Shown here: positions 9,633-19,738 of the stretch, piece after piece
How positions within the stretch are numbered: the stretch's first letter is position 1
Layout: every line of letters begins with the position of its first letter
NCBI RefSeq assembly: GCF_027359395.1
Contig: NZ_CP114778.1
Location: 1,982,713-2,046,712, forward strand
Reading direction: 5' to 3'
Origin: Prochlorococcus marinus str. MIT 1013
Lineage (GTDB): Bacteria; Cyanobacteriota; Cyanobacteriia; PCC-6307; Cyanobiaceae
DNA: 64,000 nucleotides
Made by a program: the position numbers and the translations under genes
The notes under the pieces: generated by a model
Told to the model about the DNA's origin: nothing
The model's input: only the letters and a program-made list of their open reading frames with translations
The model's database searches: none

Positions 9633-10640
9633 TTAGGGTTTTAAATTTGAATTGATCAAATTTAAAAGGTCAGTATTGGATCGAGATCCTAATTGTGTAA
9701 CGATCTGTCCTGCACAAATAGATCCAATTTTTGCGGATAATTCTGGCGTTAGACCATCTGCAAGTCCTTTCAAAAAACCTCCAGCATAAAGATCTCCTGC
9801 GCCTGTGGTATCAATAGCCTTACCAAGCATGAAAGGATCTATTTTAATTTCTTTGCCGTTTGAAATTAGAATTGAGCCTTTTTCCCCTATCGTGATTGCC
9901 GCAAGATCACATTTCTTTTTTAATTTTTTAAGTGCAGTATTAAGAGAAGAGGTTTTATATAAAGTTGTTATTTCATCTTCATTGGCAAATAATATATCTA
10001 TATGTTCTTCAACTAGTTTTATAAAACTTTGGCGATGTCTACTTACACAAAATGAGTCAGAAAGGGATAAAGCAACTTTTCGCCCTGCATTTTTAGCTAT
10101 TTCTGCCGCTTTAAGAAATGCATTTTTAGCAGCTGGGTTGTCCCATAAGTATCCCTCTAAATAAAGTATTTTTGCTTCCCTGACCGCTGAGAGATCGATA
10201 TCCTTAGGTTCTAAGAGAACTGAAGCGCCCAGATAAGTGCACATAGTTCTTTGCGCATCTGGGGTGACAAAAATTAGACATCTGGCAGTCGATGGACCAT
10301 CGGATGATGGTGGGGTCTTAAAAATAGTCCCAGTATTTGAGATTTCTTCTGTAAAGATTTCACCTAACTTGTCATTTTTTACCCTTCCAATAAATGCTGC
10401 CTTCCCTCCTAACTGGGCTACACACGCTAATGAATTTGCAACTGAACCTCCTGACCTCTGAATTCTGTTAGTAGTCATTTCATAAAGATCTTTAGCTTTT
10501 TTTTCATCAATCAAGGTCATTGAACCTTTGTTGAAAGATAGTCTTTCTAGGAGAGAATCATCTGTTGTTGTTAGTACGTCTACAATTGCATTTCCAATGC
10601 CTACTATATCTAGGGAAGGGTCGGTTGTTTTGTTAGTCAT
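9633..10640 (-). CDS. PfkB-family sugar or nucleoside kinase
   Basis: This 335-residue ribokinase-fold kinase has the PfkB signatures RSGGSVANSLACVAQLGGKAAFIGRV near residue 42 and DTTGAGDLYAGGFLKGL near residue 276. The second contains the catalytic Asp and the anion-hole GAGD. The N-terminal pattern (VGIGNAIVDVL) and lid region look closest to the adenosine kinase-like branch, but the substrate cannot be fixed from sequence. It lies downstream of and in the same direction as purA with 41 bases between them. A role in purine salvage is therefore plausible; this is inference from position. Confidence 0.88.
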   Translation of the reverse strand: MTNKTTDPSLDIVGIGNAIVDVLTTTDDSLLERLSFNKGSMTLIDEKKAKDLYEMTTNRIQRSGGSVANSLACVAQLGGKAAFIGRVKNDKLGEIFTEEISNTGTIFKTPPSSDGPSTARCLIFVTPDAQRTMCTYLGASVLLEPKDIDLSAVREAKILYLEGYLWDNPAAKNAFLKAAEIAKNAGRKVALSLSDSFCVSRHRQSFIKLVEEHIDILFANEDEITTLYKTSSLNTALKKLKKKCDLAAITIGEKGSILISNGKEIKIDPFMLGKAIDTTGAGDLYAGGFLKGLADGLTPELSAKIGSICAGQIVTQLGSRSNTDLLNLINSNLKP

Positions 10641-10681
10641 TAATTTAATTTAGAAATTATAAAAGCATAATTATTTACTTT

Positions 10682-12064
<1,383 letters not shown>

Positions 12065-12090
12065 TCAAAGAAATGAATTAAAGATTATCT

Positions 12091-12540
12091 TTAATTGTCT
12101 CTAACTGCCAATTTCTCTGCCTTAGATAGTTCTTTGTTTAATCTCTCCTTAAGCTTTTCAGGAACAGGTCTGTTTGCAAAAGTTTTATAATGACCTGATA
12201 AAGCATTTAATGCAGTTTGCATTGTAGTAAAGGTAGTAGAAGTATTTACTTGAGATCGATTTCTATATCTTGAGATGTAATCGCTTATGAGAAAAACAGC
12301 TTCTTTTTCTGCATCTGATAGCCCTTTATCTTCTTTGGGTAAAGTTATGGTTTCTTTCAAAGTTGAAGAGACCGAAATAGTGTCTTTTGCAAAATCCCCA
12401 GTCATTAATGTTTTAGCTGCATTCGCTTCTGAAGCAAATTGAAAGAATGTGAGGCAGAAGCCAAGGCATATCGCCAAAGCTGCCCTCACCAACCTAATGG
12501 AGAGGTGATGAAAGGCAGAAATCATTTTTTTTTTTTGCAA
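12091..12540 (-). CDS. psb27: Photosystem II assembly factor Psb27
   Basis: Psb27 binds the lumenal side of CP43 in photosystem II repair intermediates and keeps the oxygen-evolving complex from binding too early. The 149-residue product has a basic N-terminus, a hydrophobic core (about 18-35) and an AxA-type cleavage site near ANAA (residues 39-42). A mature four-helix domain follows (YISRYRNRSQVNTSTTFTTM, LNALSGHYKTF). Most cyanobacterial Psb27 proteins are lipoproteins; here no Cys sits at a lipobox +1 position (Cys25 and Cys29 lie inside the hydrophobic core). A soluble lumenal form is therefore likely. Met6 is an alternative start. Confidence 0.9.
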   Translation of the reverse strand: MQKKKMISAFHHLSIRLVRAALAICLGFCLTFFQFASEANAAKTLMTGDFAKDTISVSSTLKETITLPKEDKGLSDAEKEAVFLISDYISRYRNRSQVNTSTTFTTMQTALNALSGHYKTFANRPVPEKLKERLNKELSKAEKLAVRDN

Positions 12541-12573
12541 TTACATCAGACTCTAGAGTCCTTTGGGCTCGAT

Positions 12574-14364
12574 TTATAGTTTTTCAGTATTAAATTCTTC
12601 TGAAAGTTTTTTAAAAACTGATGCGAGGTCTAATGACTCTGTAGCTTTTGTCTTTCTATTATGTAATTCAACCAGTCCAGAATTGGCTTCTCTACCAGCA
12701 ACAATTCTCCAGGGAATGCCAATAAGGTCCGCATCTTTAAACTTTATTCCAGCTCTCTCATCCCTATCGTCAAGAAGTGCATCAATTCCATTTTCTATTA
12801 ACTTTTGATAGATTTCTTCCGCTAAGTTTCTTTGCTCAGTATTTTTTATATTGGCAATAATAATTATTACTTCAAATGGGGCAATTGATGCTGGCCAAAT
12901 AATACCTAAATCATCGTGATTTTGTTCTACTGCCGCTTGAGCCAACCTGGAAATACCAATTCCATAACATCCCATCCAGAAGGGATCTTCTAATCCTTTT
13001 TCGTTAGTGAAAGTAGCATTTAATGAATTTGAATACTTTGTTCCTAATTGGAATATATGCCCTATTTCTATACCTCTGCATTCTTTAAGCTTTTGTTTCC
13101 TATCGTGGATACATCTATCTCCAGGCTTGGCTTTTCTAATGTCACATATAAGTTGATCAGTATTAAGTAATTTCCAATTGTAAGACACTTTATGTTCATC
13201 CTTGATATTATTTCCACAAATAAAACCTTTAAGATCTTTTACAGAATTGTCAGAAATTCTTATAAATTTCTTTTCCCATGTGTTTGCTTTCGAGAGTAAA
13301 TTATCGCCAAGGTCAGGACCTATAAAACCAAATGGTATATCAGCAATACCTTGCTTCTTTATATCTTCATTAGAAATCGCTCTAATATCTAATACATTTT
13401 GTTTTAATCTATGAGATATTGTATTTGAAAGCTTAATCTCATTTACCTCTTGATCCCCCCTAATACTAATTAAAATTGGGTATTTTTTATTATCATCACA
13501 CGTTGCTAGATAAGCTAAAACTTTTATGATTTGGGTCGAATGGAAATTATTATGTTTGCATAATTCCTCTATGGTTTTTTGATTATAGGTTTTGATTATC
13601 GAAGGTTTATCGTTCTTTAATAACTTTCCATCTTCAATAATTGAAACTGCTTTTTCTTGATTAGCACCATATTTACCATCAGAACTTATTAGTATTAGGT
13701 CTTCTCCAGATTCTGCAGTAACCATAAATTCTTGAGATGCTGCACCTCCAATTGCTCCACTATCTGCATCGACACAAACGAAATCTAGGCCGCACTTGTT
13801 AAATATATTTTGATAAGCATCTCTCATTTCTGAATAAGTTGATTTAAGGTCACTTTCATTTGCATGAAATGAGTAACCATCCTTCATAATGAATTCTCTG
13901 CTTCTCATCAATCCAAATCTTGGTCTGATTTCATCTCTGAATTTTGTTTGAATTTGGAATATATTTATTGGTAATTGTTTGTAAGAGTGAACTGTTTGCG
14001 AAATTATTTGAGTAATCACTTCTTCATGAGTTGGACCTAGCCCTAGCTCTTTACCTTGTCTATCTTTTAGACTAAACATAATACCTTCTCCTTCTGTGTA
14101 AGATTTCCATCTTCCACTTTTTTCCCATATTTCTGAAGGTTGCAGTTGAGGGAGAAGTGTTTGAAGACAACCTTTATTTGTTAACTCTTTTTCAACAATT
14201 AGGGTTATTTTTTTTAAAACTTTCCAAAGCAATGGCATGTAAGCATAAATACCTCCAGTTAGGCGTCTAATAAAACCTCCTCTTAAAAGTAACTGATGTG
14301 AAATTATATCTGCTTCCGCGGGAACGTCTCTTAGAGTGACCAGCATTAGGCGGGAGACGCGCAT
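12574..14364 (-). CDS. proS: Prolyl-tRNA synthetase (bacterial type)
   Basis: ProS charges tRNA-Pro. The 596-residue class II synthetase has motif 1 around LLLRGGFIRRLTGGIYAYMPL, motif 2 with QIQTKFRDEIRPRFGLMRSREFIMKDGYSF, and motif 3 WMGCYGIGISRLAQA. A C-terminal anticodon-binding domain includes LLDDRDERAGIKFKDADLIGIPWRIVAG. A long insertion between motifs 2 and 3 (about 225-400) corresponds to the editing domain of bacterial-type ProRS; it looks rather divergent here. The start MRVSRLMLVTLRD is well conserved. It faces away from the HTH gene at 14538. Confidence 0.96.
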   Translation of the reverse strand: MRVSRLMLVTLRDVPAEADIISHQLLLRGGFIRRLTGGIYAYMPLLWKVLKKITLIVEKELTNKGCLQTLLPQLQPSEIWEKSGRWKSYTEGEGIMFSLKDRQGKELGLGPTHEEVITQIISQTVHSYKQLPINIFQIQTKFRDEIRPRFGLMRSREFIMKDGYSFHANESDLKSTYSEMRDAYQNIFNKCGLDFVCVDADSGAIGGAASQEFMVTAESGEDLILISSDGKYGANQEKAVSIIEDGKLLKNDKPSIIKTYNQKTIEELCKHNNFHSTQIIKVLAYLATCDDNKKYPILISIRGDQEVNEIKLSNTISHRLKQNVLDIRAISNEDIKKQGIADIPFGFIGPDLGDNLLSKANTWEKKFIRISDNSVKDLKGFICGNNIKDEHKVSYNWKLLNTDQLICDIRKAKPGDRCIHDRKQKLKECRGIEIGHIFQLGTKYSNSLNATFTNEKGLEDPFWMGCYGIGISRLAQAAVEQNHDDLGIIWPASIAPFEVIIIIANIKNTEQRNLAEEIYQKLIENGIDALLDDRDERAGIKFKDADLIGIPWRIVAGREANSGLVELHNRKTKATESLDLASVFKKLSEEFNTEKL

Positions 14365-14537
14365 GATCCTAAGATTTAAACCTCTCTGACATTAGTACTT
14401 TTAGTGTTGGCCCAAAAAAGATCTACAAGGAATGTGCGGGAATCATGTTGTTTTTTTAAAGTGTTCATTTGTACATGGTGTTAATTTGATAGATCTGCTA
14501 ATTTCTGTCACATGTTTTTTAAAAGCTTTCTTTAGCA

Positions 14538-15002
14538 ATGTTAAACGGGTCAGTAAATTCAGGAACAAATGAAAAATCAGAGGTGACTATTGAGAAAGTA
14601 TTGAATTCAGCTTCCAACTTAAGTGATGCATTATTAACTATTGATGACGTACAGAAAACTTTGAATAGATCTAGAGCTTCTGTTTATAGATATACAAATA
14701 CTGATACTAGGAATCTTAATCCACCATTTAATCCTAGAAAATTAAATACTGAATTTAGAAGTGATCAGAAAGATCAATTGCTTTTTCATCCCAATGAAGT
14801 CGCAAGATTTGCAAAAGATATTCTTAGAATCAAGGAAGTCACAGTTGAAATACTTAATTCTCCATCATCAGAAACTCAAAATATTCTTACCGCAATACTT
14901 GAGGAGTTGAGAATTATTAGAAATAAACTTGATGGTAAATCTGATTCGAATCAGAATAGTATTTCTAATCATTTGCAAGACACTGATAGAAAGGCTGCTT
15001 AA
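14538..15002 (+). CDS. Helix-turn-helix domain protein, function unknown
   Basis: The 154-residue soluble protein has a predicted DNA-binding helix-turn-helix at about residues 34-52 (LLTIDDVQKTLNRSRASVYRYT), of the MerR/excisionase type that reads like a site-recognition module. A basic loop (NPPFNPRKLNTEFRSDQKDQ) and a helical C-terminal half that may dimerise (ILTAILEELRIIRNKLD) follow. There is no sensor or catalytic domain. It is divergent from proS across 173 bases and followed by a small membrane protein and ppa on the same strand. A transcriptional regulator or nucleoid factor is the simplest reading, but the target is unknown. Confidence 0.72.
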   Translation: MLNGSVNSGTNEKSEVTIEKVLNSASNLSDALLTIDDVQKTLNRSRASVYRYTNTDTRNLNPPFNPRKLNTEFRSDQKDQLLFHPNEVARFAKDILRIKEVTVEILNSPSSETQNILTAILEELRIIRNKLDGKSDSNQNSISNHLQDTDRKAA

Positions 15003-15105
15003 TTATTCTTTAATATAGGATAATATCTATATAGTTTTAATTGAATTAAGTTTTTTAATTGATTTACACAAATTCAATTCACGGTTTATCTATTCCAGAA
15101 TTTAA

Positions 15106-15357
15106 ATGAATATAGAATCTAAATTAATTAAGAAGCAATCTTCTGAGATTGATCCTGCTTTTTTTAACAAAGAAACTGATCAACAATCTTCTGATGATGA
15201 AGATCCTTACAGTTTTAATAGTACTTCCACTTCTTTAATTGGTTTAGCAATAGTATTTGTAATGCTTGGTATACCTTTATTAGCTGTCATTAGTGAAAAG
15301 CCAGAAACAACAAAAAGCTTCATACCGACTTCAATAAATCAAAATGGACCTGAGTGA
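15106..15357 (+). CDS. Small single-pass membrane protein (83 aa)
   Basis: The 83-residue product has an acidic soluble N-terminal half (ETDQQSSDDEDPYSF) and one membrane segment at about 43-62 (SLIGLAIVFVMLGIPLLAVI) followed by a short polar tail. The family is not recognised. The reading frame ends inside the start of ppa: the stop TGA at 15355 overlaps the ppa ORF by 14 bases. The two are therefore translationally close and probably co-transcribed. Confidence 0.68.
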   Translation: MNIESKLIKKQSSEIDPAFFNKETDQQSSDDEDPYSFNSTSTSLIGLAIVFVMLGIPLLAVISEKPETTKSFIPTSINQNGPE

Positions 15358-15871
15358 TCTCCCTCCTTCACCATCGCCTGGATTAGTAAATCTAGTTGTA
15401 GAGATTCCAGCTGGAAGTAGAAATAAATACGAATATTTTAGCTCTGCAGGCATTATGGCTCTTGATAGGGTTTTGCATTCTTCAGTCAGATATCCATTTG
15501 ATTATGGATTTATTCCAAACACTCTGGCTGAGGATGGAGCGCCGCTTGATGCAATGGTTGTTATGGAAGAACCTACTTTTGCAGGTTGCTTGATTCAGGC
15601 AAGACCTATTGGAGTGCTTGATATGCATGACTCAGGTGCATACGATGGCAAACTTTTATGTATACCTACCGCTGATCCAAGACAAAGAGAAATTAATACT
15701 ATTAAGCAAATAGCACAGAATCAACTGGAGGATGTAGCTGAGTTTTTTAGAACTTACAAGAGCTTGGAGGGGAGGGTGATCGTAATAGATGGATGGAGAG
15801 ACTATGATGCTGTTGATGAATTATTGAATAGCTGCATAGATGCTTATCAATCTGATATGAGAGGGAAATAA
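15344..15871 (+). CDS. ppa: Family I soluble inorganic pyrophosphatase, active-site variant
   Basis: Family I pyrophosphatases hydrolyse PPi and pull biosynthetic reactions forward. The 175-residue protein matches the family: VEIPAGSRNKYEY, VRYPFDYGFIPNTLAEDG, and AYDGKLLCIPTADPR. The metal-binding signature Asp-x-Asp-Pro-x-Asp reads Asp-Gly-Ala-Pro-Leu-Asp here, so the middle Asp (Asp67 in E. coli numbering) is Ala. The later Asp and Lys of the D-x(4)-D-x-K motif remain. Activity may be low or altered. The gene overlaps the preceding small membrane-protein gene by 14 bases. Confidence 0.93.
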   Translation: MDLSDLPPSPSPGLVNLVVEIPAGSRNKYEYFSSAGIMALDRVLHSSVRYPFDYGFIPNTLAEDGAPLDAMVVMEEPTFAGCLIQARPIGVLDMHDSGAYDGKLLCIPTADPRQREINTIKQIAQNQLEDVAEFFRTYKSLEGRVIVIDGWRDYDAVDELLNSCIDAYQSDMRGK

Positions 15872-15924
15872 TTAATTTAGTTGGATTCCTTTAGGTAAAA
15901 TGATTGCTGCTAATCTTTAAAAAC

Positions 15925-16272
15925 GTGAAATTATTTAGTTATTCTTCATGTTCAACTTGTCGCAGAGCGATTAAGTGGCTTAAAAACAATGATATTACCT
16001 TTGAATTAATTGATATTTTAAATTCCCCTCCGTCTAAGGAAATGCTTATCTCAGCTAGTGAGTTATATGGTGATAGAAAATATCTTTTAAATACCAGTGG
16101 AGTCGTATATCGTTCTATCGGTTCAAATGTTGTAAAAGAAATGACTGATAGTGAGTTATTTGAGAAACTTGTTCGGGAACCCAGATTAATAAAGAGACCT
16201 TTTCTATATAAGCCGAATAAATTCTTTTTAATTGGGTTTAAAGAGGAAAAGTGGGCAGAAAAATTACTTTGA
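15925..16272 (+). CDS. ArsC/Spx-family thioredoxin-fold protein
   Basis: About 115 residues from a GTG start give MKLFSYSSCSTCRRAIKWLKNN, the standard opening of ArsC/Spx/YffB proteins with a CxxC pair. Later family features are LIDILNSPPSKEML, FNTSG-like LLNTSGVVYR, and the conserved EPRLIKRPFL. Members are either glutaredoxin-coupled arsenate reductases or regulatory Spx proteins; sequence alone does not separate these here. The frame opens upstream at TTG 15904, but that would add seven unconserved residues. It follows ppa by about 50 bases and precedes lepB. Confidence 0.82.
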   Translation: MKLFSYSSCSTCRRAIKWLKNNDITFELIDILNSPPSKEMLISASELYGDRKYLLNTSGVVYRSIGSNVVKEMTDSELFEKLVREPRLIKRPFLYKPNKFFLIGFKEEKWAEKLL

Positions 16273-16354
16273 AATTCACATGAGGACTAATATCGACATA
16301 AAATAAGTAGTCCATACAAATAAAGTAAACTATATATTTATTATCAAGAAAACA

Positions 16355-17047
16355 GTGAAGAGAAATTTTCTAGATTCGATCAAACAACTTAAAAATTATT
16401 GGTGGTACTCTTTTTTTGATACGTGGGGACCTATTTCTCTAACTGTTTTGCTGTATTTAGGTGTACGTCATTTTATAGCAGAAGCTAGATATATCCCTTC
16501 TGGTTCGATGCTACCAGGATTGAAAGTTAATGATCGACTGATTGTTGAAAAACTTTCTTTGCGCAAAAGAGCTCCTTTTCGTGGGGAAATTGTAGTTTTC
16601 AATTCACCATATTCATTTGATAGGAAATTGATCGCTAATAGGCAAAAAAAACTTCCGTCTAATTTTCAATGTTCATTAATAACTTTTCCATTAATTTCTT
16701 GGATCCCTACTTTGTCTGATAGGGCTTGTGATGCTTATATCAAACGTGTAATAGCTGTAGGAGGCGATCGTCTCTTGGTTAATGCTAATGGAGCGATTAA
16801 TTTAAATGGCAAATCGATAAACGAACCATATGTTCAATACTTTTGCCCCAATAAACCAGAATTTAATCTATGCCGACCGATTTCTAGAACTGTTCCTAAA
16901 GGGTATGTATTCGTTTTGGGTGATAACCGAGCTAACAGCTGGGATAGTCGTTTTTGGCCAGAAGGAGGGCTCTTACCCGAGAAAGAAATAATTGGCAAAG
17001 CAACCTGGCGATTTTGGCCTATTAGTCGTTTTGGTAAGCCTGACTGA
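16355..17047 (+). CDS. lepB: Signal peptidase I
   Basis: LepB removes signal peptides from exported proteins on the outer face of the membrane. The 230-residue protein starts at GTG. It has one N-terminal membrane anchor (about 19-37, GPISLTVLLYLGVRHFIAEA), the nucleophile region YIPSGSMLPGL (Ser near residue 50) and the general-base region YIKRVIAVGGDRLLV (Lys). The C-terminal GDNRANSWDSRFW box completes the set. The stop region overlaps the convergent dihydroorotase-like gene by 26 bases. Cyanobacteria usually carry two LepB paralogues; which one this is cannot be said. Confidence 0.95.
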   Translation: MKRNFLDSIKQLKNYWWYSFFDTWGPISLTVLLYLGVRHFIAEARYIPSGSMLPGLKVNDRLIVEKLSLRKRAPFRGEIVVFNSPYSFDRKLIANRQKKLPSNFQCSLITFPLISWIPTLSDRACDAYIKRVIAVGGDRLLVNANGAINLNGKSINEPYVQYFCPNKPEFNLCRPISRTVPKGYVFVLGDNRANSWDSRFWPEGGLLPEKEIIGKATWRFWPISRFGKPD

Positions 17048-18296
17048 TAAGTCCACAATCTATCACTTTTCCATAAATTTTATTGTCTTTGATTGGTTGA
17101 TTAGTTGAGGTAGTAAAATTATTTTCTTCATTAGATTGGACCCATTCTTTTTCAGGATCAAACAGTAACCATCGGTTACTGTTTAAACTTAATTTCTCTT
17201 CAGCTTGGTTTAATAGTTTAGATGGACCAAAACTAATTTTTTCCCACAATTTCTCTACTCCCCATCCTGATCTTCTCACTAATTGATCCCAGAGCAAAGG
17301 TAAAACTAGGCTATAACAACTAATTCCTTTTTTCCTTTTATTAGCAGGTAGTTTGGTCTCTGAGTCATCTAAAGGACTGGAGTGAACAGATATTGCTGTT
17401 AAAACATCTTCCTCTAACCCTTTTATAAGAGAGGCTCTATCTCTCGGGGATCCTAATGAGGGTGTTACGCTCCATCCAATATCAAAAGGAGTAAGACTTG
17501 AGTTGTCATTTACTAAATGCCACCATAAAACAGTTGCCATTGGCTGAGAGTATGCATTCTTTAGTATTTCAACACCCTCAGATGTTGAAATATTCATCAA
17601 CCTTAGAGCTACTTCAGGGTACTGCTTTTGAAGCTCAAGTAATTGGATGAGAGGAAGGATTTCACTTTCAATAGGATCAGGAGGCCAGCCTGCTCTAAGA
17701 GTCTCTACACTTTGTCTAGACATCCCATCTGCTTGAAGTATTTTATCTCTTGGTGCGATTAATATAGGGGAATTTTTCATCTCTCCAAGTGAAAAACCTT
17801 GCTTTAGAAGCTCTAGAGGTGGTATAAAATCGTCATCACATAAGCCAATAGCTCCATTTTGTAGTAGATGGGCATGCCTTGAAAGGGAAGCTCCCTTCCC
17901 GCTCAAACTGAAACCTCCCCATAAATGTATTAAAACCTCACTCTTGATAGTCTTTATAGAAATAATAGGCTCAATTTGATCTCTCCATAATTCACCTCTT
18001 GGCAGTATGCCTACTTGGCCATATCCAGCAAATGTTGCTTTTTTAATAAGTGTATAAATATTCTCTTCTTTACAACTAAAGGGAGATTCCAAAAAAGAAT
18101 GAGGATCAACAAGACACGGTGCTAAAAGCATATTTTTAGCATTTTGGGACTTAATTCTTAAAAGTTCTGCATTTTGAATTGCCTTTTTACCAAATGCTTT
18201 TATTACACCATCTTTGATTAAAACAGTCTTTTTCTTTAAGGTAGATCCAGCGCCTTCAAGGATTTGAATATTCTCAAACAAATAACTACTAGTCAT
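17022..18296 (-). CDS. Dihydroorotase-like protein, probably non-catalytic
   Basis: This 424-residue amidohydrolase-fold protein aligns with dihydroorotases: an N-terminal beta part (FENIQILEGAG, VLIKDGVIKAFG), then LLAPCLVDPHSFLESPF where the family has D-x-H-x-H-x-R. Only one His of the pair is present. Near residue 300 the expected A-x-D-H-A-P-H reads ISVHSSPLDD, so the catalytic Asp is also missing. The barrel elements ILPRGE, HAHLLQNGAIGLCDD and MNISTSEGVEIL remain. It may be a structural partner of aspartate transcarbamoylase, as known for PyrX-type proteins in other bacteria; that is inference. It overlaps lepB tail to tail and sits 4 bases after the phosphatase gene. Confidence 0.8.
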   Translation of the reverse strand: MTSSYLFENIQILEGAGSTLKKKTVLIKDGVIKAFGKKAIQNAELLRIKSQNAKNMLLAPCLVDPHSFLESPFSCKEENIYTLIKKATFAGYGQVGILPRGELWRDQIEPIISIKTIKSEVLIHLWGGFSLSGKGASLSRHAHLLQNGAIGLCDDDFIPPLELLKQGFSLGEMKNSPILIAPRDKILQADGMSRQSVETLRAGWPPDPIESEILPLIQLLELQKQYPEVALRLMNISTSEGVEILKNAYSQPMATVLWWHLVNDNSSLTPFDIGWSVTPSLGSPRDRASLIKGLEEDVLTAISVHSSPLDDSETKLPANKRKKGISCYSLVLPLLWDQLVRRSGWGVEKLWEKISFGPSKLLNQAEEKLSLNSNRWLLFDPEKEWVQSNEENNFTTSTNQPIKDNKIYGKVIDCGLISQAYQND

Positions 18297-18300
18297 TAAA

Positions 18301-19629
18301 TTAAAGAGCTCCAGTAGCTGTAGAGTCGATGATTCCTCCCAAATGAGAGGTGATATTTAGACAAGTTATTTGATCTGGTTGCTCATCGTTTTCTGAGAGA
18401 TCAATAACTGTAATTCCACCATTCCCTTGCTTTATCATCCAAATTTTTGATGGCATTAACCCTAAAAGATGACAAAGAATTGTTTTGTTAACTGCGTCAT
18501 GAGCAACAACCAATGCAGTTTCATTGTTTTTAAGATCTTTACAAATCTCTTTCCAACCGGTAATAGATCTGGTGGAGACTTCGTTTATATTTTCTCCCTC
18601 TGGCATTTGAACTTTTTCAGGGAAAATCTTCCATGTTTTAAGAAGATCTGGCCAGTCGGCCTCAATTTCAGACTCCAGCTTTCCTTCCCATTTACCGTGA
18701 CCAATCTCTTTAAGGTTATCTTTTAGAGTAATTTCTATTCCGGAATGTTCGTGTAGAATTATCTGAGCTGTTTCTTTTGGTCTTGAGAGAGAACTGCTAA
18801 AAGCTTTTTGTATAAAAACATTTTTTAAAAATTCACTTGCAGCTTTGGCTTGGGCTTTACCATTTTCATTAAGGGGAATATCAATTTGCCCTTGGAACCT
18901 CCCCTGCTTATTCCAATTTGTTTCACCATGCCTGACTAAAATAAGTCTTTTTTTACTACTTTTTTTTGGAAGACCATGTTCTAAATGAGAGATATTATTA
19001 AGACATTGGATTTGAACTTGTCTATCTTCCCAATTATTAAAAACAATATTTAAAATTGAGATTGAAGTATTGTCTAGCCTAAATCTCCTAAAGCCTTTTG
19101 ATGGCTCATTAATTAATTTTAATATTAAGCATCTAAGAATTGCATTATGAGCAACTATTAAAATAGTTTTATTAGAATCTGAATTGGCCTTGAACAAAGA
19201 TTTTAAAAAATTTTCAGCTTGGAATAAGAGTTCTTTAATTGGTTGAAATTTAGTACCGTCTTCTTTTTTGAAGGATAGTTCTTTTGGATCCTTTTCCCAA
19301 ATAGCAAGGTCATCTGGATAAAGACTTTTTATCTCATTTTTTGTTAAACCACTCCAAGGCCCGAGGTCAACTTCAAGGAGCTCATTCGTGTAGGTTGCTT
19401 GAAGTATACTTTTATGTTGATTGATTATAATTTTTGTCGTTTCTGAGGCTCTTTGCAAAGGGGAGCTATAAATTTCATCTATTGGAACAGTAGAGAGTAT
19501 TTCTCCTGCAGCTTCAGCTTGGGATTGCCCTTCTGTAGTTAATATTGAAAGGTCGTTTCTTCCCTGAATACGACCCTCCTTATTAAAACTACTCAATCCA
19601 TGACGGACAAAAATTAGACGCAATGTCAT
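18301..19629 (-). CDS. Double-domain histidine phosphatase (phosphoglycerate mutase-like)
   Basis: The 442-residue protein consists of two tandem histidine-phosphatase domains. Each begins with the RHG active site: LIFVRHGLSSFNKEGRIQG (about residues 5-23) and LILVRHGETNWNKQGRFQG (about 229-247). Each also has a later catalytic His (VAHNAILRCL and VAHDAVNKTI). Both keep SSPLxRAxET-like motifs (SSPLQRASET, SSLSRPKET), so both halves could be active. Such proteins are commonly labelled cofactor-dependent phosphoglycerate mutase, alpha-ribazole phosphatase or phosphoserine phosphatase; the substrate is open. The stop is 4 bases from the start of the dihydroorotase-like gene, suggesting an operon. 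Confidence 0.88.
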   Translation of the reverse strand: MTLRLIFVRHGLSSFNKEGRIQGRNDLSILTTEGQSQAEAAGEILSTVPIDEIYSSPLQRASETTKIIINQHKSILQATYTNELLEVDLGPWSGLTKNEIKSLYPDDLAIWEKDPKELSFKKEDGTKFQPIKELLFQAENFLKSLFKANSDSNKTILIVAHNAILRCLILKLINEPSKGFRRFRLDNTSISILNIVFNNWEDRQVQIQCLNNISHLEHGLPKKSSKKRLILVRHGETNWNKQGRFQGQIDIPLNENGKAQAKAASEFLKNVFIQKAFSSSLSRPKETAQIILHEHSGIEITLKDNLKEIGHGKWEGKLESEIEADWPDLLKTWKIFPEKVQMPEGENINEVSTRSITGWKEICKDLKNNETALVVAHDAVNKTILCHLLGLMPSKIWMIKQGNGGITVIDLSENDEQPDQITCLNITSHLGGIIDSTATGAL

Positions 19630-19738
19630 TAAATAAAATGTCTTCTAGATAATTATGGTATTAGCCATGGGGGCAATCTAATGTTCTTTAAGTAAAGATA
19701 GAAGTCTTTCTCCATGTCAGTCTTCACAAGTTGATTTT

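Noticed and set aside
14460..14480. LexA-like site upstream of the helix-turn-helix gene
   Set aside because: GTTC-N4-GTAC is near but not equal to the cyanobacterial consensus (one half mismatched), and neither neighbour is a typical SOS gene.
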